From: CAZAMB01 sp964486335
Lineage (GTDB): Bacteria; Planctomycetota; Phycisphaerae; UBA1845
Assembly (NCBI GenBank): GCA_964486335.1
Contig: CAZAMB010000012.1
Span: forward strand, 97,091-161,090
DNA length: 64,000 nucleotides
Direction: 5' to 3'
Shown here: in pieces, positions 24,357 through 34,176 of the stretch
How positions within the stretch are numbered: position 1 is the first letter of the stretch
Layout: each line of letters starts with the position of its first letter
The notes under the pieces: model-generated
Databases searched by the model: none
Seen by the model: the letters and a program-made list of their open reading frames with translations, nothing else
What the model was told of the DNA's origin: nothing
Made by a program: the position numbers and the translations under genes

Positions 24357-25385
24357 TTGGCTGTTTCCGGGAAAAAAACAAAAAATCGCCGCCCTTCGAT
24401 CCGGCTTCTGCTGACCTGCATCGGCCGGCGGGTGGAGCTGGTCCGCGCGTTTCGGCGTGCGGGCGACGAGTTGGGCATTTCACTGGAGATTCACGGAGCG
24501 GACGCGACGCCCCTGTCGCCGGCGATTCATCACGTCGATTGGGCGCACATCGTGCCGACGATTGCATCGGGGTTCTACGTTGAAGCCATTGAGCAGGTCG
24601 TCACACACGAGGGGATCGACCTGCTGATTCCGCTGATTGATTCGGAGCTTGCCGCCGTCGCCGAAGCGCGAGACCGACTGGGCGCGATGGGTTGTTTGGC
24701 GGTCATTTCCTCGCGGACCGTCGTGCAAACGTGCCGGGACAAGATCGCCGCGTTTGAAGCGCTGCGTGCGGCGAAGATCGACACGCCGCAGACGTGGACG
24801 CTGGACGAGGCGCTTCGGCTGCGCCGACACAAGTTTCCGTACTTTCTCAAGCCTCGGGCGGGCAGCGCCGCGATGGGTAACTACGTGGTGCGTGACGGCG
24901 ATGAGCTTCGCGTGTTCGGCAAGTGCGTGGCGGACCCGATCGTGCAGGAGTTCATCGACGGAACCGAGTACACGCTGGACGTGTATACGGGACTGGACGG
25001 CCGCGTGCGGTGCGTCGTACCGCGTAAGCGGCTGGAGGTCCGCACGGGCGAGGTAAGTAAGGGGATGATCGTGAAGGACCGGGCGATCATGGACGTCGGT
25101 CGGCGGACGGCCGAGGCGCTGGGCGAGTGCCGCGGGGTCGTCACCGTGCAGTGCATGGTGACGCCAAAGGGACGAATCTGCGTGATCGAGATCAACCCTC
25201 GATTCGGCGGGGGCGCGCCGCTCGCGATTCACGCGGGGGCGGACTTTCCGAAATGGATCCTCGAGGAGCGAATGGGACGGCGACCGCGAATCCGGGCGAC
25301 GGGATTCCGCGACGACGTGGCCATGCTGCGGTATGACGATTCGGTGTTTGTCTCCGGCGCGTCGAAGCTCGTTCAAGCCCGATAG
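24357..25385 (+). CDS. ATP-grasp family ligase (CarB-like)
   Basis: A 342-residue protein with a TTG start immediately after an in-frame stop. The N-terminal Rossmann-like part (IRLLLTCIGRRVELVRAFRR) precedes an ATP-grasp fold: FPYFLKPRAGSAAMG, VQEFIDGTEYTLDVYTG and the metal/phosphate motif EINPRFGGGAPL. This subfamily resembles the carbamoyl-phosphate synthetase large subunit and is often found beside a HAD hydrolase, as here. It likely ligates a carboxylate to an amine; the substrate is not known. Confidence 0.85.
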   Translation: MAVSGKKTKNRRPSIRLLLTCIGRRVELVRAFRRAGDELGISLEIHGADATPLSPAIHHVDWAHIVPTIASGFYVEAIEQVVTHEGIDLLIPLIDSELAAVAEARDRLGAMGCLAVISSRTVVQTCRDKIAAFEALRAAKIDTPQTWTLDEALRLRRHKFPYFLKPRAGSAAMGNYVVRDGDELRVFGKCVADPIVQEFIDGTEYTLDVYTGLDGRVRCVVPRKRLEVRTGEVSKGMIVKDRAIMDVGRRTAEALGECRGVVTVQCMVTPKGRICVIEINPRFGGGAPLAIHAGADFPKWILEERMGRRPRIRATGFRDDVAMLRYDDSVFVSGASKLVQAR

Positions 25386-25429
25386 TTTGTCGACGAGGCG
25401 TATCCGCATTTGAGGTTCTCCAGCCGACC

Positions 25430-26128
25430 ATGATTGAGGCCGTCGTTTTTGATCTGGATGACACGCTGTACGCGGAGCGCGATTACGCGATGAGCGGCTT
25501 CGCGGCGGTAGCAGCGGCGTTTGCGGATCGGCTGGGAGATCGGGAGCGCACCGTGGCCGACTGCCGACGATTGTTCAGCTCGCCACATCGGACCCGCGTG
25601 TTCGACGCACTTTTAACGGAACGCGGTCTTGCGGATAACGCCGACCTTGCCCATCGAATGGTCGAGACCTATCGAACGCACCGCCCGACGATTCAATTGT
25701 TTCCCGACGCGCACGCAGCGCTGGCGCGGCTTCGGTCGAAGTACAAGCTGGGGTTGATAACCGATGGTCGCGCGATCACGCAGTGGGAAAAAATCGACGG
25801 CCTGGGCCTTCGGCCACGATTGGATGAGATCATCGTGACATCGGAATTGACCCCGGCGGGAAATGCGGATTCGACGGAAACGGACTTTTCAAAGCCGCAT
25901 CCGCTGGCATTTCAACAGATGGCCAAACGACTTCGCGTTGCCTATGATGCGTGTTGCTACGTGGCCGATAATCCGAGCAAGGATTTTGTCGCTCCCAATG
26001 CGCTGGGGTGGGTCACGGTACAGGTTCGTCGGCACGGCGGGCTGTACGGTGAGTTAACGCCCGCTCCGGGCGGTCAAGCCCATCATGTGATCGAAGACCT
26101 CGCCGAGCTGGACGCGAGGCTTTGCTGA
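25430..26128 (+). CDS. HAD-superfamily hydrolase
   Basis: A 232-residue protein of the haloacid dehalogenase superfamily. Motif I is VVFDLDDTLY (nucleophile Asp near residue 8), motif II is ITDGR, the motif III lysine lies near SKPHPLAF, and motif IV is CYVADNPSKDF. It lies 44 bases after the ATP-grasp gene in the same direction and is probably co-transcribed and in the same pathway. It is likely a phosphatase; the substrate is not known. Confidence 0.87.
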   Translation: MIEAVVFDLDDTLYAERDYAMSGFAAVAAAFADRLGDRERTVADCRRLFSSPHRTRVFDALLTERGLADNADLAHRMVETYRTHRPTIQLFPDAHAALARLRSKYKLGLITDGRAITQWEKIDGLGLRPRLDEIIVTSELTPAGNADSTETDFSKPHPLAFQQMAKRLRVAYDACCYVADNPSKDFVAPNALGWVTVQVRRHGGLYGELTPAPGGQAHHVIEDLAELDARLC

Positions 26129-26307
26129 CTTTGGCGATTCCGCCGATGAACCGGCGCGACGGACTCCCTCGCAACGCCGTTGCTCAAGAACGACGGCGCG
26201 ATGTCGGGGCTAGATGCGGCCGCGCGAGCGGAAGCAAACTGTTCGCCGACAAAAAACGAACAGCGGGTGAAGGGTTTCCCCTCGACCCGCCGTCGTGCCC
26301 CTGTCAT

Positions 26308-26329
26308 GAGCGGTTCCCCCCAACCGCTC
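26308..26329. terminator. Stem-loop downstream of flagellin
   Basis: GAGCGGTT, a C6 loop and AACCGCTC form a perfect 8-bp stem. It lies about 45 bases 3' of the flagellin stop on the minus strand. No long T-run follows on either strand, so a terminator role is only possible. Confidence 0.4.
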
Positions 26330-26341
26330 TGACCTGATTCG

Positions 26342-26364
26342 CGTTCGGCGCGAGGCGCCGGACG
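26342..26364. terminator. Stem-loop directly after the flagellin stop
   Basis: A 10-bp stem (one G-T pair) around a GAG loop starts nine bases beyond the flagellin stop codon on the minus strand. Together with the hairpin at 26308-26329 it may end or stabilise the abundant flagellin mRNA. No T-run is seen. Confidence 0.45.
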
Positions 26365-26372
26365 ATGGCTGA

Positions 26373-27842
26373 CTACAGCAGCGAGAGGATCGCGGCCGCT
26401 TGCTGATTGGCGACGCCCAACAGTGAGATGCTCGAGTTGATGAGCACCTGCTGCTGATTGAGTCGGGCCGTCGCCGTGGCGTAGTCGGTGTCGCCGATCA
26501 GGCTGGCGGCTTCACCCAATCCGGTCTGTGCCGCTTGAAGCGCGCTGATGGCGCTTCCGACCTGGAACTTCTGGAAGCTACCGATTCGTCCGCGCGTGTC
26601 CGCCACTTCCTTGATGGCTTCACGGACGGAGGTGAGCGCGCCGGCGACGTCGGTCTTGAGGGCCTTGGCACCGCCGGACTTGAGTTCGCTCAGTCGAGCG
26701 GTTCCGTTACCGCCGCCAAGGTTGTAGCTGGCCAGCGAGTCGATGCCGATGGTCGCGCGCGTCTGAGCGGTGGTACCGAGCTGGAAGGTAGCGCCGCCCT
26801 GAGCCTTGACGGTGAACGATGTCGAGGTGGTCGCACCGGTGTTGCCCTTGCCGAAGTCCTCATCGAGGGTGAAGGCTAGCGCGAGACCGTTGGCGCTGTA
26901 GGATACGTTCAGTCCGTCGGCTCCGGCGGCCTGGCCGTTGATCGTGATGTTGGCGTCTACGCCGCTCTGCTTGGCGAAGCTGCGCAGGTCGTTGGTGGTG
27001 CTGCTGTCGCTCGTCGCCGAGCCGTAGTTGACGTTGATGGTTCCTCCGGAAAGCACCTCCACGCTGACGAACGAATCCGTTCCGTATCCCGTCGAGTTCA
27101 ATTTGACGTTGGTCGAGTTTTGAATGGCGGAAACGCCGGTCTGATCCTTGGCCGCGTTGATCGTGGAGACGATCTGGGCCTGGGTCAGACCACTGGTCAG
27201 CGTGATGGTGGCCGTTCCGAGTGTTCCCGTGATGGCGACCTGGGTCGTGCCGGAGGTTCTCGCCGAACCTCCTGCGAACGCGAACGCGGCCGAAGCCACT
27301 TGGGCGGACGCCACTCGGCTGATCGTCAGCGCCGTGTCGCTGGTGGACTGGCTTCGCGAAAAGATACGCACATTCTCGATGTACTGGTTGCCGGCGACGT
27401 TGGACGTTTGAACCGCGAAGGCTCCGTCGAGCAGCTTCTTGCCGTTGAAGTTGGTGGTTCGAACGATGCGGTCGATGGCCTCGAGCGCGTTATCGATCTG
27501 GCCCTGATTGGCGGAGATTTCCGCGGCGGTCAGGTTGGCGCTGCTGGTGGAGGCGGCCGCCAGCGTTTCGATTTCGTTGAGCAGGTTGCTGATCTCGCCA
27601 ATGGCCGAGTCCGCGACCGTGAGCATCGAGTCGGACCGCTGATTGTTCGTCAGTGACGTATTCACCGCGGTAAGCTCGGCGTTAAGGTTTTGGAGGGCGA
27701 TCAAACCGGCCGGATCGTCCTTGCCGGCGTTGATGCGCTTGCCGGTAGTGAGCTGCTTGAACGTGTCGGACTGGGCGGCCGAGTTCTTGTTTAAGATGTT
27801 CAGCAGCGTCAGTGTGTTGGTGTTGGTTACGGTCAGGGCCAT
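26373..27842 (-). CDS. Flagellin
   Basis: A 489-residue flagellin. I chose the ATG at 27842 (MALTVTNTNTLTLLNIL) because it has GGAG upstream and matches the flagellin N-terminus; longer reading upstream is not flagellin-like. The D0/D1 domain (residues about 1-170, including TGKRINAGKDDPAGLIALQN) and C-terminal D1/D0 helices (ALQAAQTGLGEAASLIGDTD, LINSSISLLGVANQQAAAIL) are present around a variable central region. It is exported by the flagellar type III system and forms the filament. Monocistronic; no flagellar genes lie nearby. I found no clear sigma-28 promoter. Confidence 0.93.
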   Translation of the reverse strand: MALTVTNTNTLTLLNILNKNSAAQSDTFKQLTTGKRINAGKDDPAGLIALQNLNAELTAVNTSLTNNQRSDSMLTVADSAIGEISNLLNEIETLAAASTSSANLTAAEISANQGQIDNALEAIDRIVRTTNFNGKKLLDGAFAVQTSNVAGNQYIENVRIFSRSQSTSDTALTISRVASAQVASAAFAFAGGSARTSGTTQVAITGTLGTATITLTSGLTQAQIVSTINAAKDQTGVSAIQNSTNVKLNSTGYGTDSFVSVEVLSGGTINVNYGSATSDSSTTNDLRSFAKQSGVDANITINGQAAGADGLNVSYSANGLALAFTLDEDFGKGNTGATTSTSFTVKAQGGATFQLGTTAQTRATIGIDSLASYNLGGGNGTARLSELKSGGAKALKTDVAGALTSVREAIKEVADTRGRIGSFQKFQVGSAISALQAAQTGLGEAASLIGDTDYATATARLNQQQVLINSSISLLGVANQQAAAILSLL

Positions 27843-28140
27843 GATATTAACTCCGTTGCAGTTCGGTCGGCCCGCACGCAGGCCGGAAAGAAATCCGAAA
27901 CTCCAACGAACCGTAGGATATAAAAAAAACACGTCCAAACTTTTGATCGCTATGGCCGAGAATGTCGCTCGCCCGCCGCACTGGCTGCGGAATGGAGTCA
28001 AGTTTTTTTTTGATTCGGGCTGGTCCCGATTTGTTGTCTTTACGCGCAATTCGAGTGGTCACAATGTCCATCGAGGCTTTTCGGACGCTCGCATCACTCG
28101 TGCGCTCGCCATTGAGGAGCGAAATCGCTACGATGTGTGC

Positions 28141-28926
28141 ATGCGGATGATGGACGACAGCCAAGACAATTTCAGTGGTTTTCCGCGTGCCGCGGGCATG
28201 GGAGCGTGGTTTCGCGTGCTTCTGACGGCGACGATGTTTGGCGGCATCAGCGTGTTCGCCGCGGCCCCGCCGACCGTGGAAGAGGCTCAGAAGCAGATCG
28301 CGGAGAAGTTTTCGGACGTACGTTCCTGTACGGCGCTGGTCACAACGATCGAGACGTCCGATCCGGGAGACGGGACGTCGGCACGGGCGGAGATCCGACG
28401 TCGAATCGAATGGAAGCGCGCCGGCGGGAGCTTTCTTTATCGGGCGGAGAGCAGCACGGAAATTCGGCGGACGAGCGGAGGCATCACGACGACGGAGGAA
28501 GCGACGGCGACTTCGGTCAGCGACGGCGTGCACGTCGTGGCGATCACGGAGCAGGAAGGTCGCACGTCGGCTACGAAACGAAAAGCGGACATTTCGAATG
28601 TGCCGGATACGTCGGCGCTGCTCGATGAATTGCGGGTCGACCAGACGCTTCGACGGCTGCCAGACACGAAGGTGGGCACGAGCGATTGTTTCGTGATTCA
28701 GGTGATTCCGAAAAACCGCGCGGATTCCGACATTACCCAGACGGTGATTTACGTTCGCAAGGACATCGGCATGGACGTGCGGACGATCGTCTACGACAAG
28801 AAAAACAAACCAATTTACACGAGCACAACCACGGACATTCGGATCAATCCGGAACTCTCGGCGGATCGGTTTCGCGTGGCGCTGCCGGACGGCGTCGAAC
28901 TCGTGGATCAATCGGGCGGGTCGTGA
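28141..28926 (+). CDS. LolA/RseB-like exported protein
   Basis: A 261-residue protein. The ATG at 28141 precedes a signal peptide (AWFRVLLTATMFGGISVFAA). The mature part (ADISNVPDTSALLDELRVDQ, IYVRKDIGMDVRTIVYDK, YTSTTTDIRINPELSADRF) resembles outer-membrane lipoprotein-sorting (LolA-like) domains that carry a hydrophobic ligand in a half beta-barrel. The upstream in-frame extension overlaps the flagellin leader and lacks a signal peptide at its start, so I left it out. Ligand unknown. Confidence 0.65.
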   Translation: MRMMDDSQDNFSGFPRAAGMGAWFRVLLTATMFGGISVFAAAPPTVEEAQKQIAEKFSDVRSCTALVTTIETSDPGDGTSARAEIRRRIEWKRAGGSFLYRAESSTEIRRTSGGITTTEEATATSVSDGVHVVAITEQEGRTSATKRKADISNVPDTSALLDELRVDQTLRRLPDTKVGTSDCFVIQVIPKNRADSDITQTVIYVRKDIGMDVRTIVYDKKNKPIYTSTTTDIRINPELSADRFRVALPDGVELVDQSGGS

Positions 28927-28953
28927 ATCGCCCGCCGGCGACGATCGAAACCG

Positions 28954-30540
28954 CTAATCCTGTCGGTTCGGAGATTGCACGCGATGCGGTGATCCTTCCG
29001 CCGGCGCTTTCGGATCAGGCTCGGACAAAGTGGCGATGAGTTGATCGGGCAGCGCGAGCGGCACGTCGCGCGGGATTCGCACCGCCTTGTCGGGTTGGAT
29101 CAGTTCATGGCTCGCGGCGAAACGGAAGAGCGACTGCACGCTTCGATATGCCCCGACGCCCAGCAGACAACCGACCGCGGCCACGATCGGGTCGGTGAAG
29201 CTCGGGACACGGATCGGCAAGAGCACCTGAACGACCTCAACGGCAACTGATAGTGCAACGCCGACGAAGACCACCCGAACCCCGGTAACACCGCGGAAAC
29301 GACCGAATCGTGGTGTCGAGCTGCACAAATACACCGCCGCCCATACAGCGAACAGGGCCACCTTGTCTGCGAAATCCGCGAACGCGTCATTGAATCGAGC
29401 CTGAGCATAGGACACAAAGGGTGTCATGGCCGCGCTGTTGATCGCGGACCATGCGGCACCTGCGTCCGCGCGGAAAGAAAACGGAATCAGGCCCATGTAC
29501 ACAACAAAGGCAGTGACCGAGAAGCCGCCGAGACGGCCTGTCAACGGCGAAAGGACACGGGCCGCACTCCATGGTTCGGCTTCGGGCTGCTTGCCGCACC
29601 ACGATGAGAAATACAGTCCGGATAGCAACCCGATCAGGCGGAAGAGGATATCGGTGGCGTCGACCGCACGAGTGACGACTGGTATCTGAATGGCGCTCAA
29701 GCAGAAGGCCAGCAAACCGCCGGTCCAGCAAGTCAGTGCGATGGCGGCTCGGCGCGAGAATCCGTAATCGCCGCGTAAGACCGCGTGCATCAGCAGAGCG
29801 AACACGACGAAGGAAGCCGACTCCGCCGCCCACCGTCCCCAGCGGCGCATGGCCGTCCAGTCGGCCAGTTCCATCGCTCGATCGCGGTCGCCTTCCGGCG
29901 GAGTGTTGAGCAATGCGGACTCGGCCGGCGACACGGCAAACGGAACAAACGTCGAGGACTTCCACGCTTCAGCGAGCCGCCCCCTGTCGAGCGAGAACGT
30001 GAGCGGCAGGGCGGCCATCACGAACAGCAGCGCACAATAAAGTTTGAGCGCGGCGGTCGTGGGTCGCCTGCGAATCTCATAAACGATGGTTCCAATGATC
30101 CGCGGAATAAAGGCGTGGCAGATTGTGCCGAGAAGTACGCCGAACACGACGCCGGCGATGTTGGCGGCGACGTCGATCAGGGACGATACCCGCGTCGGCG
30201 AATACGCCTGAAGCCATTCCATCGCCAGGCTGAGGAGCGCGCCGAAAGCGATCGCGCCCGCGCCCGACACGGCCAATCCCCAACGCCTTTTTCGGAAGAA
30301 GGCGTAGCCGAGCAGTCCGATCGGAACAAACAGCGCGACGTTGGCGATGGCGTCGGCGGCGCGAAACGGTCCCGTGTCAGTGGTCAACAGGCGATTCTCA
30401 CCGCTCCGTCCGGATTGACTCAGAAAATCAAAGGGAGCCAATTCAATCTGAATCACGCAAACCGTCGCGGCGAGCGCGAGCCATTCGGTGAAACGAGTGA
30501 CGACGAAGGGAGTTGCGGCCGTAGACCGGTGGTGCTTCAT
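28954..30540 (-). CDS. VanZ-family multi-pass membrane protein
   Basis: A 528-residue integral membrane protein with two VanZ-like halves. The diagnostic pattern is ALLSLAMEWLQAYSPTRVSS then IDVAANIAGVVFGVLLG in the first half and VAVEVVQVLLPIRVPS then TDPIVAAVGCLLG in the second. VanZ proteins are linked to glycopeptide (teicoplanin) resistance in enterococci, but most members are uncharacterised and often lie in polysaccharide loci, as here. The C-terminal 70 residues are soluble. Confidence 0.8.
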   Translation of the reverse strand: MKHHRSTAATPFVVTRFTEWLALAATVCVIQIELAPFDFLSQSGRSGENRLLTTDTGPFRAADAIANVALFVPIGLLGYAFFRKRRWGLAVSGAGAIAFGALLSLAMEWLQAYSPTRVSSLIDVAANIAGVVFGVLLGTICHAFIPRIIGTIVYEIRRRPTTAALKLYCALLFVMAALPLTFSLDRGRLAEAWKSSTFVPFAVSPAESALLNTPPEGDRDRAMELADWTAMRRWGRWAAESASFVVFALLMHAVLRGDYGFSRRAAIALTCWTGGLLAFCLSAIQIPVVTRAVDATDILFRLIGLLSGLYFSSWCGKQPEAEPWSAARVLSPLTGRLGGFSVTAFVVYMGLIPFSFRADAGAAWSAINSAAMTPFVSYAQARFNDAFADFADKVALFAVWAAVYLCSSTPRFGRFRGVTGVRVVFVGVALSVAVEVVQVLLPIRVPSFTDPIVAAVGCLLGVGAYRSVQSLFRFAASHELIQPDKAVRIPRDVPLALPDQLIATLSEPDPKAPAEGSPHRVQSPNRQD

Positions 30541-30598
30541 GAGATTCTACCGCCGACGGGCATCCCTGCGCCCGCACGCCCGGATTCGTCACGCAAGG

Positions 30599-31393
30599 TC
30601 ACGAATGGGGGAGCGTGGGTCTTGGCGGCCACACCACCGGACGGATCGGTCCCGCGGGCGTCCATCCCGCCGGCGGATCGGTTCGGGACGGTTGATCATT
30701 GGTGATCAGCTCTCGAATGGCCGCGTAGACGAGGGTCTCGAATTTCGCGCGCACGAGCGCGCGGGAATCGGTCTCCCAGAGATTCACGGACTTTGGATTG
30801 CGCTCGGCGTCGTCTTTGGTCGGCTCAATGGAAACCGCCTGGGCGTGAAAAGCCGCGATGAGCTGCGCATTGGAAGCATCGTAGAGCGCGCCGATGATCT
30901 CGGACTCGGTCGGGCTGAGTTCATTGACGGCGTAAATCAACCCCAGTCGCGCGTGCAAAGCGCGAAAGGCCGCGAGAATCTGCTGGGGCTCGGCGGGACC
31001 GCCGCCCAGGTCCCGCTGATCGATGGGAAAGACTTCGCTGAGCGCCATCTGGTCGTCGAATGCTCGATTCCACTGAAGAAACTCGTTGCGCGGATCGGCG
31101 AACAACTTGGGCGCGCGCCCGTCAGGATGGTCGCTGCCCTCATCGACGGCGACGCGCGTCACCGCGAGATTGGCGGGGAAGAGTCCGATCGTCGGCCTCG
31201 GCGCGACGATGTGGTATTCGTTGTTCAGCACCGGCAGAGACGCGGACGCGACTCTGGGCCAATCAACCGTGGGGCGAGCCGTCCAGATTCTTTCCGCCTT
31301 GGGTGACGACGCGCATCCCGCGCCGAACTGCAAACCCAATCCGACCGCGCCCGCGGCAACCATGAAAACCCTACGCAACGTCGTCCCTCTCAT
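30599..31393 (-). CDS. Putative lipoprotein, unrecognised
   Basis: A 264-residue protein. The ATG at 31393 (MRGTTLRRVFMVAAGAV) gives a lipoprotein signal peptide with lipobox FGAGC; upstream codons do not look translated. The mature part has RPTIGLFPANLAVTRVAVDE, LGLIYAVNELSPTESEIIGA and a Pro-rich end (PIRPVVWPPRPTLP). The look is of an envelope-associated periplasmic protein; no family recognised. It is divergent from the sugar transferase gene. Confidence 0.6.
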   Translation of the reverse strand: MRGTTLRRVFMVAAGAVGLGLQFGAGCASSPKAERIWTARPTVDWPRVASASLPVLNNEYHIVAPRPTIGLFPANLAVTRVAVDEGSDHPDGRAPKLFADPRNEFLQWNRAFDDQMALSEVFPIDQRDLGGGPAEPQQILAAFRALHARLGLIYAVNELSPTESEIIGALYDASNAQLIAAFHAQAVSIEPTKDDAERNPKSVNLWETDSRALVRAKFETLVYAAIRELITNDQPSRTDPPAGWTPAGPIRPVVWPPRPTLPHS

Positions 31394-31657
31394 CTCAGTC
31401 GCGCTATCCAACCGTTGGAATCGGCAACACATACCCACGCCGCGTCGAGCAGCTCGACAGGCCGTCAATTCACTCACCTCGATGAAGATATCGGGAGCGC
31501 GCGGGTGTTTCTGGTCCAAAAAACAAAGGCGACTTTGGATTGCACAAGGTTTCTCGTTATCGGTCGTCAACAAACCTTGAACGCCTCAACCGTATGCCGA
31601 TAACTGAATGCTCCCGACCCGATGTCCGATGGATTTTCAGGTTCTTGGAAGGACAAG

Positions 31658-33154
31658 ATGAGTACTCACGTTGCGATCGGATCTGACGGCCCATGCGCCC
31701 TCGCCCCGACCATCGGATCGCTGCTCCCGCGATCCGTCGGGCAGCCAGTCAAGCCCGCATCCGCGATTATCGGGCGTGCGGCCCGCCTTTTCGGCCGTTC
31801 CCTCGTGAGCCTTCCACCTTCGACGTGGCTGCTCGTCGATGTCGCATTGCTTTGCGGCGGCGTCTGGTTGTCGTATGCGGTGTTTCCACCGTTTGAGACG
31901 CCTGATACACCGCACATCGCGCTCTGGCAGGCCATGATGGTGCTGGCCTTCGCGGGGATCATCGCCAGCCTGATTTTCGGACTCTACGAACGAGAAACGA
32001 TTCGCAGCCGATCGCGCATTCTGACGCGGATGCTTCTGACCATCGCCTGCACGGTGGTCGTTGCGTATGCGGTCATCTACATCATCATGTACGCGACAGT
32101 GAGCCGCCGTGCCGCGTTTCTGGCGCTGGCGTTCTTCATGGTCTCGGCCACGTTGATTCGACTCAGCGCGTGGTGGGCCATTCAGAAGATGCACTGCGGG
32201 CTGCTCGTGGTCGGATCACGCGGCCTTTATGAATCCTTCGTCGCGGCGCAGAAGGAAGGATTCCTGCACGAGTACCGCCTGCTGGGCTACGCGACATCCG
32301 GATCGTCCAATGGCGTCGAGGCCGGTCAAGCCGGGTTTCTCGGTGTGGTCGGCGACCTGATCGACCAACTGCGCAAACGCAGGGTGACGGAGATCGTCGT
32401 CGGAAACGACGCCGCGACGGACCCGCGAGTGATGGACTGGATGGTGCCGTGCCTTCAGTCGGGCTGCCGCGTCACCAACCAAGCTATCTTCTACGAAACC
32501 GCGACCGGGCAGATTCTCGTCGATGAAATCACGCCCAACTGGTTTCTCTTCGCCGATCTGAAGGTCCATTGCGATCAGCGGGCCACGCTCAAGCGGACGA
32601 TGGACCTCGCCACGGCCATGGTCGGATTGTGCGTCACCGCGCCGCTGTGGCCGCTCATCGCGCTGGCGATCAAGCTCTGCGACGGCGGGCCTGTGTTTTA
32701 CTCGCAGGAACGCGTGGGTCAGGACGGGCAGATTTTCCGCCTTCACAAGTTCCGCACGATGCGAACGGATGCGGAGAACGGCAAGAGCGTCTGGGCCTGT
32801 CCGAACGATCCGCGCGTCACGCGCGTAGGACGGTTCCTGCGCCGAAGCCGTCTCGACGAATTGCCGCAGCTCTATAATGTGCTGGTCGGGCAAATGTCCA
32901 TCGTCGGCCCGCGACCGGAGCGTCCGGACATCGTCGCGGAACTGTGTGAGAAGCTGCCCTACTATGCCGAGCGGCATCTCGTCAAGCCGGGCGTGACAGG
33001 CTGGGCGCAGATAAGCTTTCGTTACGGATCATCGATCGAGGACGCGCGGCGAAAGCTGCAATTCGACCTCTACTACCTCAAGCACATGTCGTTCGAGTTG
33101 GACACGATCATCCTCTTCCGCACGCTGGGGACGTTCCTGCGCGGCGGTTGCTGA
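31658..33154 (+). CDS. Polyprenyl-phosphate sugar-1-phosphate transferase (exopolysaccharide initiating)
   Basis: A 498-residue WcaJ/WbaP-type enzyme that starts a polysaccharide repeat by moving sugar-1-phosphate from a UDP-sugar to undecaprenyl phosphate at the inner membrane. The ATG at 31658 has GGAAGG five bases upstream. It has four N-terminal membrane segments, a central Rossmann-like domain (GLLVVGSRGLYESFV), a reentrant helix (MVGLCVTAPLWPLIALAIKL) and the catalytic domain with KFRTMRTDAE, RRSRLDELPQLYNVLVGQMS and GPRPERPD. It probably opens a surface polysaccharide pathway with genes up to 39 kb. Confidence 0.92.
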   Translation: MSTHVAIGSDGPCALAPTIGSLLPRSVGQPVKPASAIIGRAARLFGRSLVSLPPSTWLLVDVALLCGGVWLSYAVFPPFETPDTPHIALWQAMMVLAFAGIIASLIFGLYERETIRSRSRILTRMLLTIACTVVVAYAVIYIIMYATVSRRAAFLALAFFMVSATLIRLSAWWAIQKMHCGLLVVGSRGLYESFVAAQKEGFLHEYRLLGYATSGSSNGVEAGQAGFLGVVGDLIDQLRKRRVTEIVVGNDAATDPRVMDWMVPCLQSGCRVTNQAIFYETATGQILVDEITPNWFLFADLKVHCDQRATLKRTMDLATAMVGLCVTAPLWPLIALAIKLCDGGPVFYSQERVGQDGQIFRLHKFRTMRTDAENGKSVWACPNDPRVTRVGRFLRRSRLDELPQLYNVLVGQMSIVGPRPERPDIVAELCEKLPYYAERHLVKPGVTGWAQISFRYGSSIEDARRKLQFDLYYLKHMSFELDTIILFRTLGTFLRGGC

Positions 33155-33247
33155 GCCGTCGGCGCCTTGTTGGAATCCTGCCCGTCCGAAAAGTCTCCGC
33201 CGATAGTTCCGAGTACGCGGCGCGATTGAACCACTCTCAAGACACGC

Positions 33248-34072
33248 CTATCCATTGCTTTTCTCCTTGTCTAGTTGCAAGTTTGATGCGGCGTTCGGTG
33301 CAGATTCAGTGCGGAGAAGCCCTGGTCCGGGTACAACCCAGAGATATCTTCCTCGCCCATCGTGATAAACGACATACTTGCCTTGTGCTTCCCAGCAGAA
33401 GGACAAGTAGAGCGGCTTCGGATCCTTTAAGGTATAAGTTCCACCGACTTTCTTGCCGGTGACGCGCTCAAATGTCTCATGATAGTAGGGCCCGCGCGGA
33501 TAGCCGCCCCCAAAGAACCAGTTCCCTTTTGTCCTTCGCTCATTGGCGGAGATGACGTTCACAATGCTGTGGTCCAGCGATACGTCGGTGTCGACAACGT
33601 AGCTACCGGCGGTTGGGATCCGAACTCCATCGATGCTCAGCGAACCGGTTAGAATATTATTCTTCAACGGCGCTATGGTGAAGTCCCGCAGGAGGTATCT
33701 GTAGGTGATGGTGCCCGTGGCCTTCGCCCATTCGTCGGGGCCGCATGACTCCACGCGCGCGCGGGCGGGATCATAACGATAAACAACGCCCGTCGGTGCC
33801 ATCGGAGCGTCCGCCAGCCTGATATCGTTGCTCTCGCCGCTGCTGATCGGACCGATCAGCAGTATGTCGCTGTCCGGCGAAATCGTGCGCAGAAGGACTT
33901 CTCCCACCCCGTATCGTCCGGTGCACACGCACTCAACCAATGTTCCGATGACGCGGTATCGCCAAGAGGCGTAACCCCAGATGCCGATCCCAGCGGCGAG
34001 AATCACCCCAACAATCATATACCGCTTGGAGAGTAATCGCCCTTTGCGTTTCCTAAGGCCGAAGGTCGCCAT
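33248..34072 (-). CDS. Membrane-anchored hypothetical protein, paralogue 1
   Basis: A 274-residue protein. The ATG at 34072 (MATFGLRKRKGRLL) is chosen over a TTG at 34093. One N-terminal membrane segment (YMIVGVILAAGIGIWGYASW) precedes an exported beta-rich domain. The C-terminal part (GPYYHETFERVTGKKVGGTY, WEAQGKYVVYHDGRGRYLWV) aligns by eye with the next gene (GVRYHEVFRLSDGAPIGDPV, WAPDEEFVIYYSAYFSKELW), so the two are tandem paralogues. Repeated short strands suggest a propeller-like fold. Function unknown. Confidence 0.6.
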   Translation of the reverse strand: MATFGLRKRKGRLLSKRYMIVGVILAAGIGIWGYASWRYRVIGTLVECVCTGRYGVGEVLLRTISPDSDILLIGPISSGESNDIRLADAPMAPTGVVYRYDPARARVESCGPDEWAKATGTITYRYLLRDFTIAPLKNNILTGSLSIDGVRIPTAGSYVVDTDVSLDHSIVNVISANERRTKGNWFFGGGYPRGPYYHETFERVTGKKVGGTYTLKDPKPLYLSFCWEAQGKYVVYHDGRGRYLWVVPGPGLLRTESAPNAASNLQLDKEKSNG

Positions 34073-34176
34073 GGTGTCACTCAACATTGACAATCAAAAT
34101 AGCCAGTCACTCCGCTACAATCTGCTCGACAGCTTTTGCAGGATTCAGGTCGGCGATCATCCAATCAAAACCAGCC

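Noticed and set aside
27842..27960. Sigma-28 promoter for flagellin
   Set aside because: No TAAA-type -35 with a GCCGATAA-type -10 could be found at the right spacing.
27843..28049. Longer flagellin start
   Set aside because: The upstream 69 codons do not resemble flagellin, and the ATG at 27842 has a good ribosome site and the family N-terminus.
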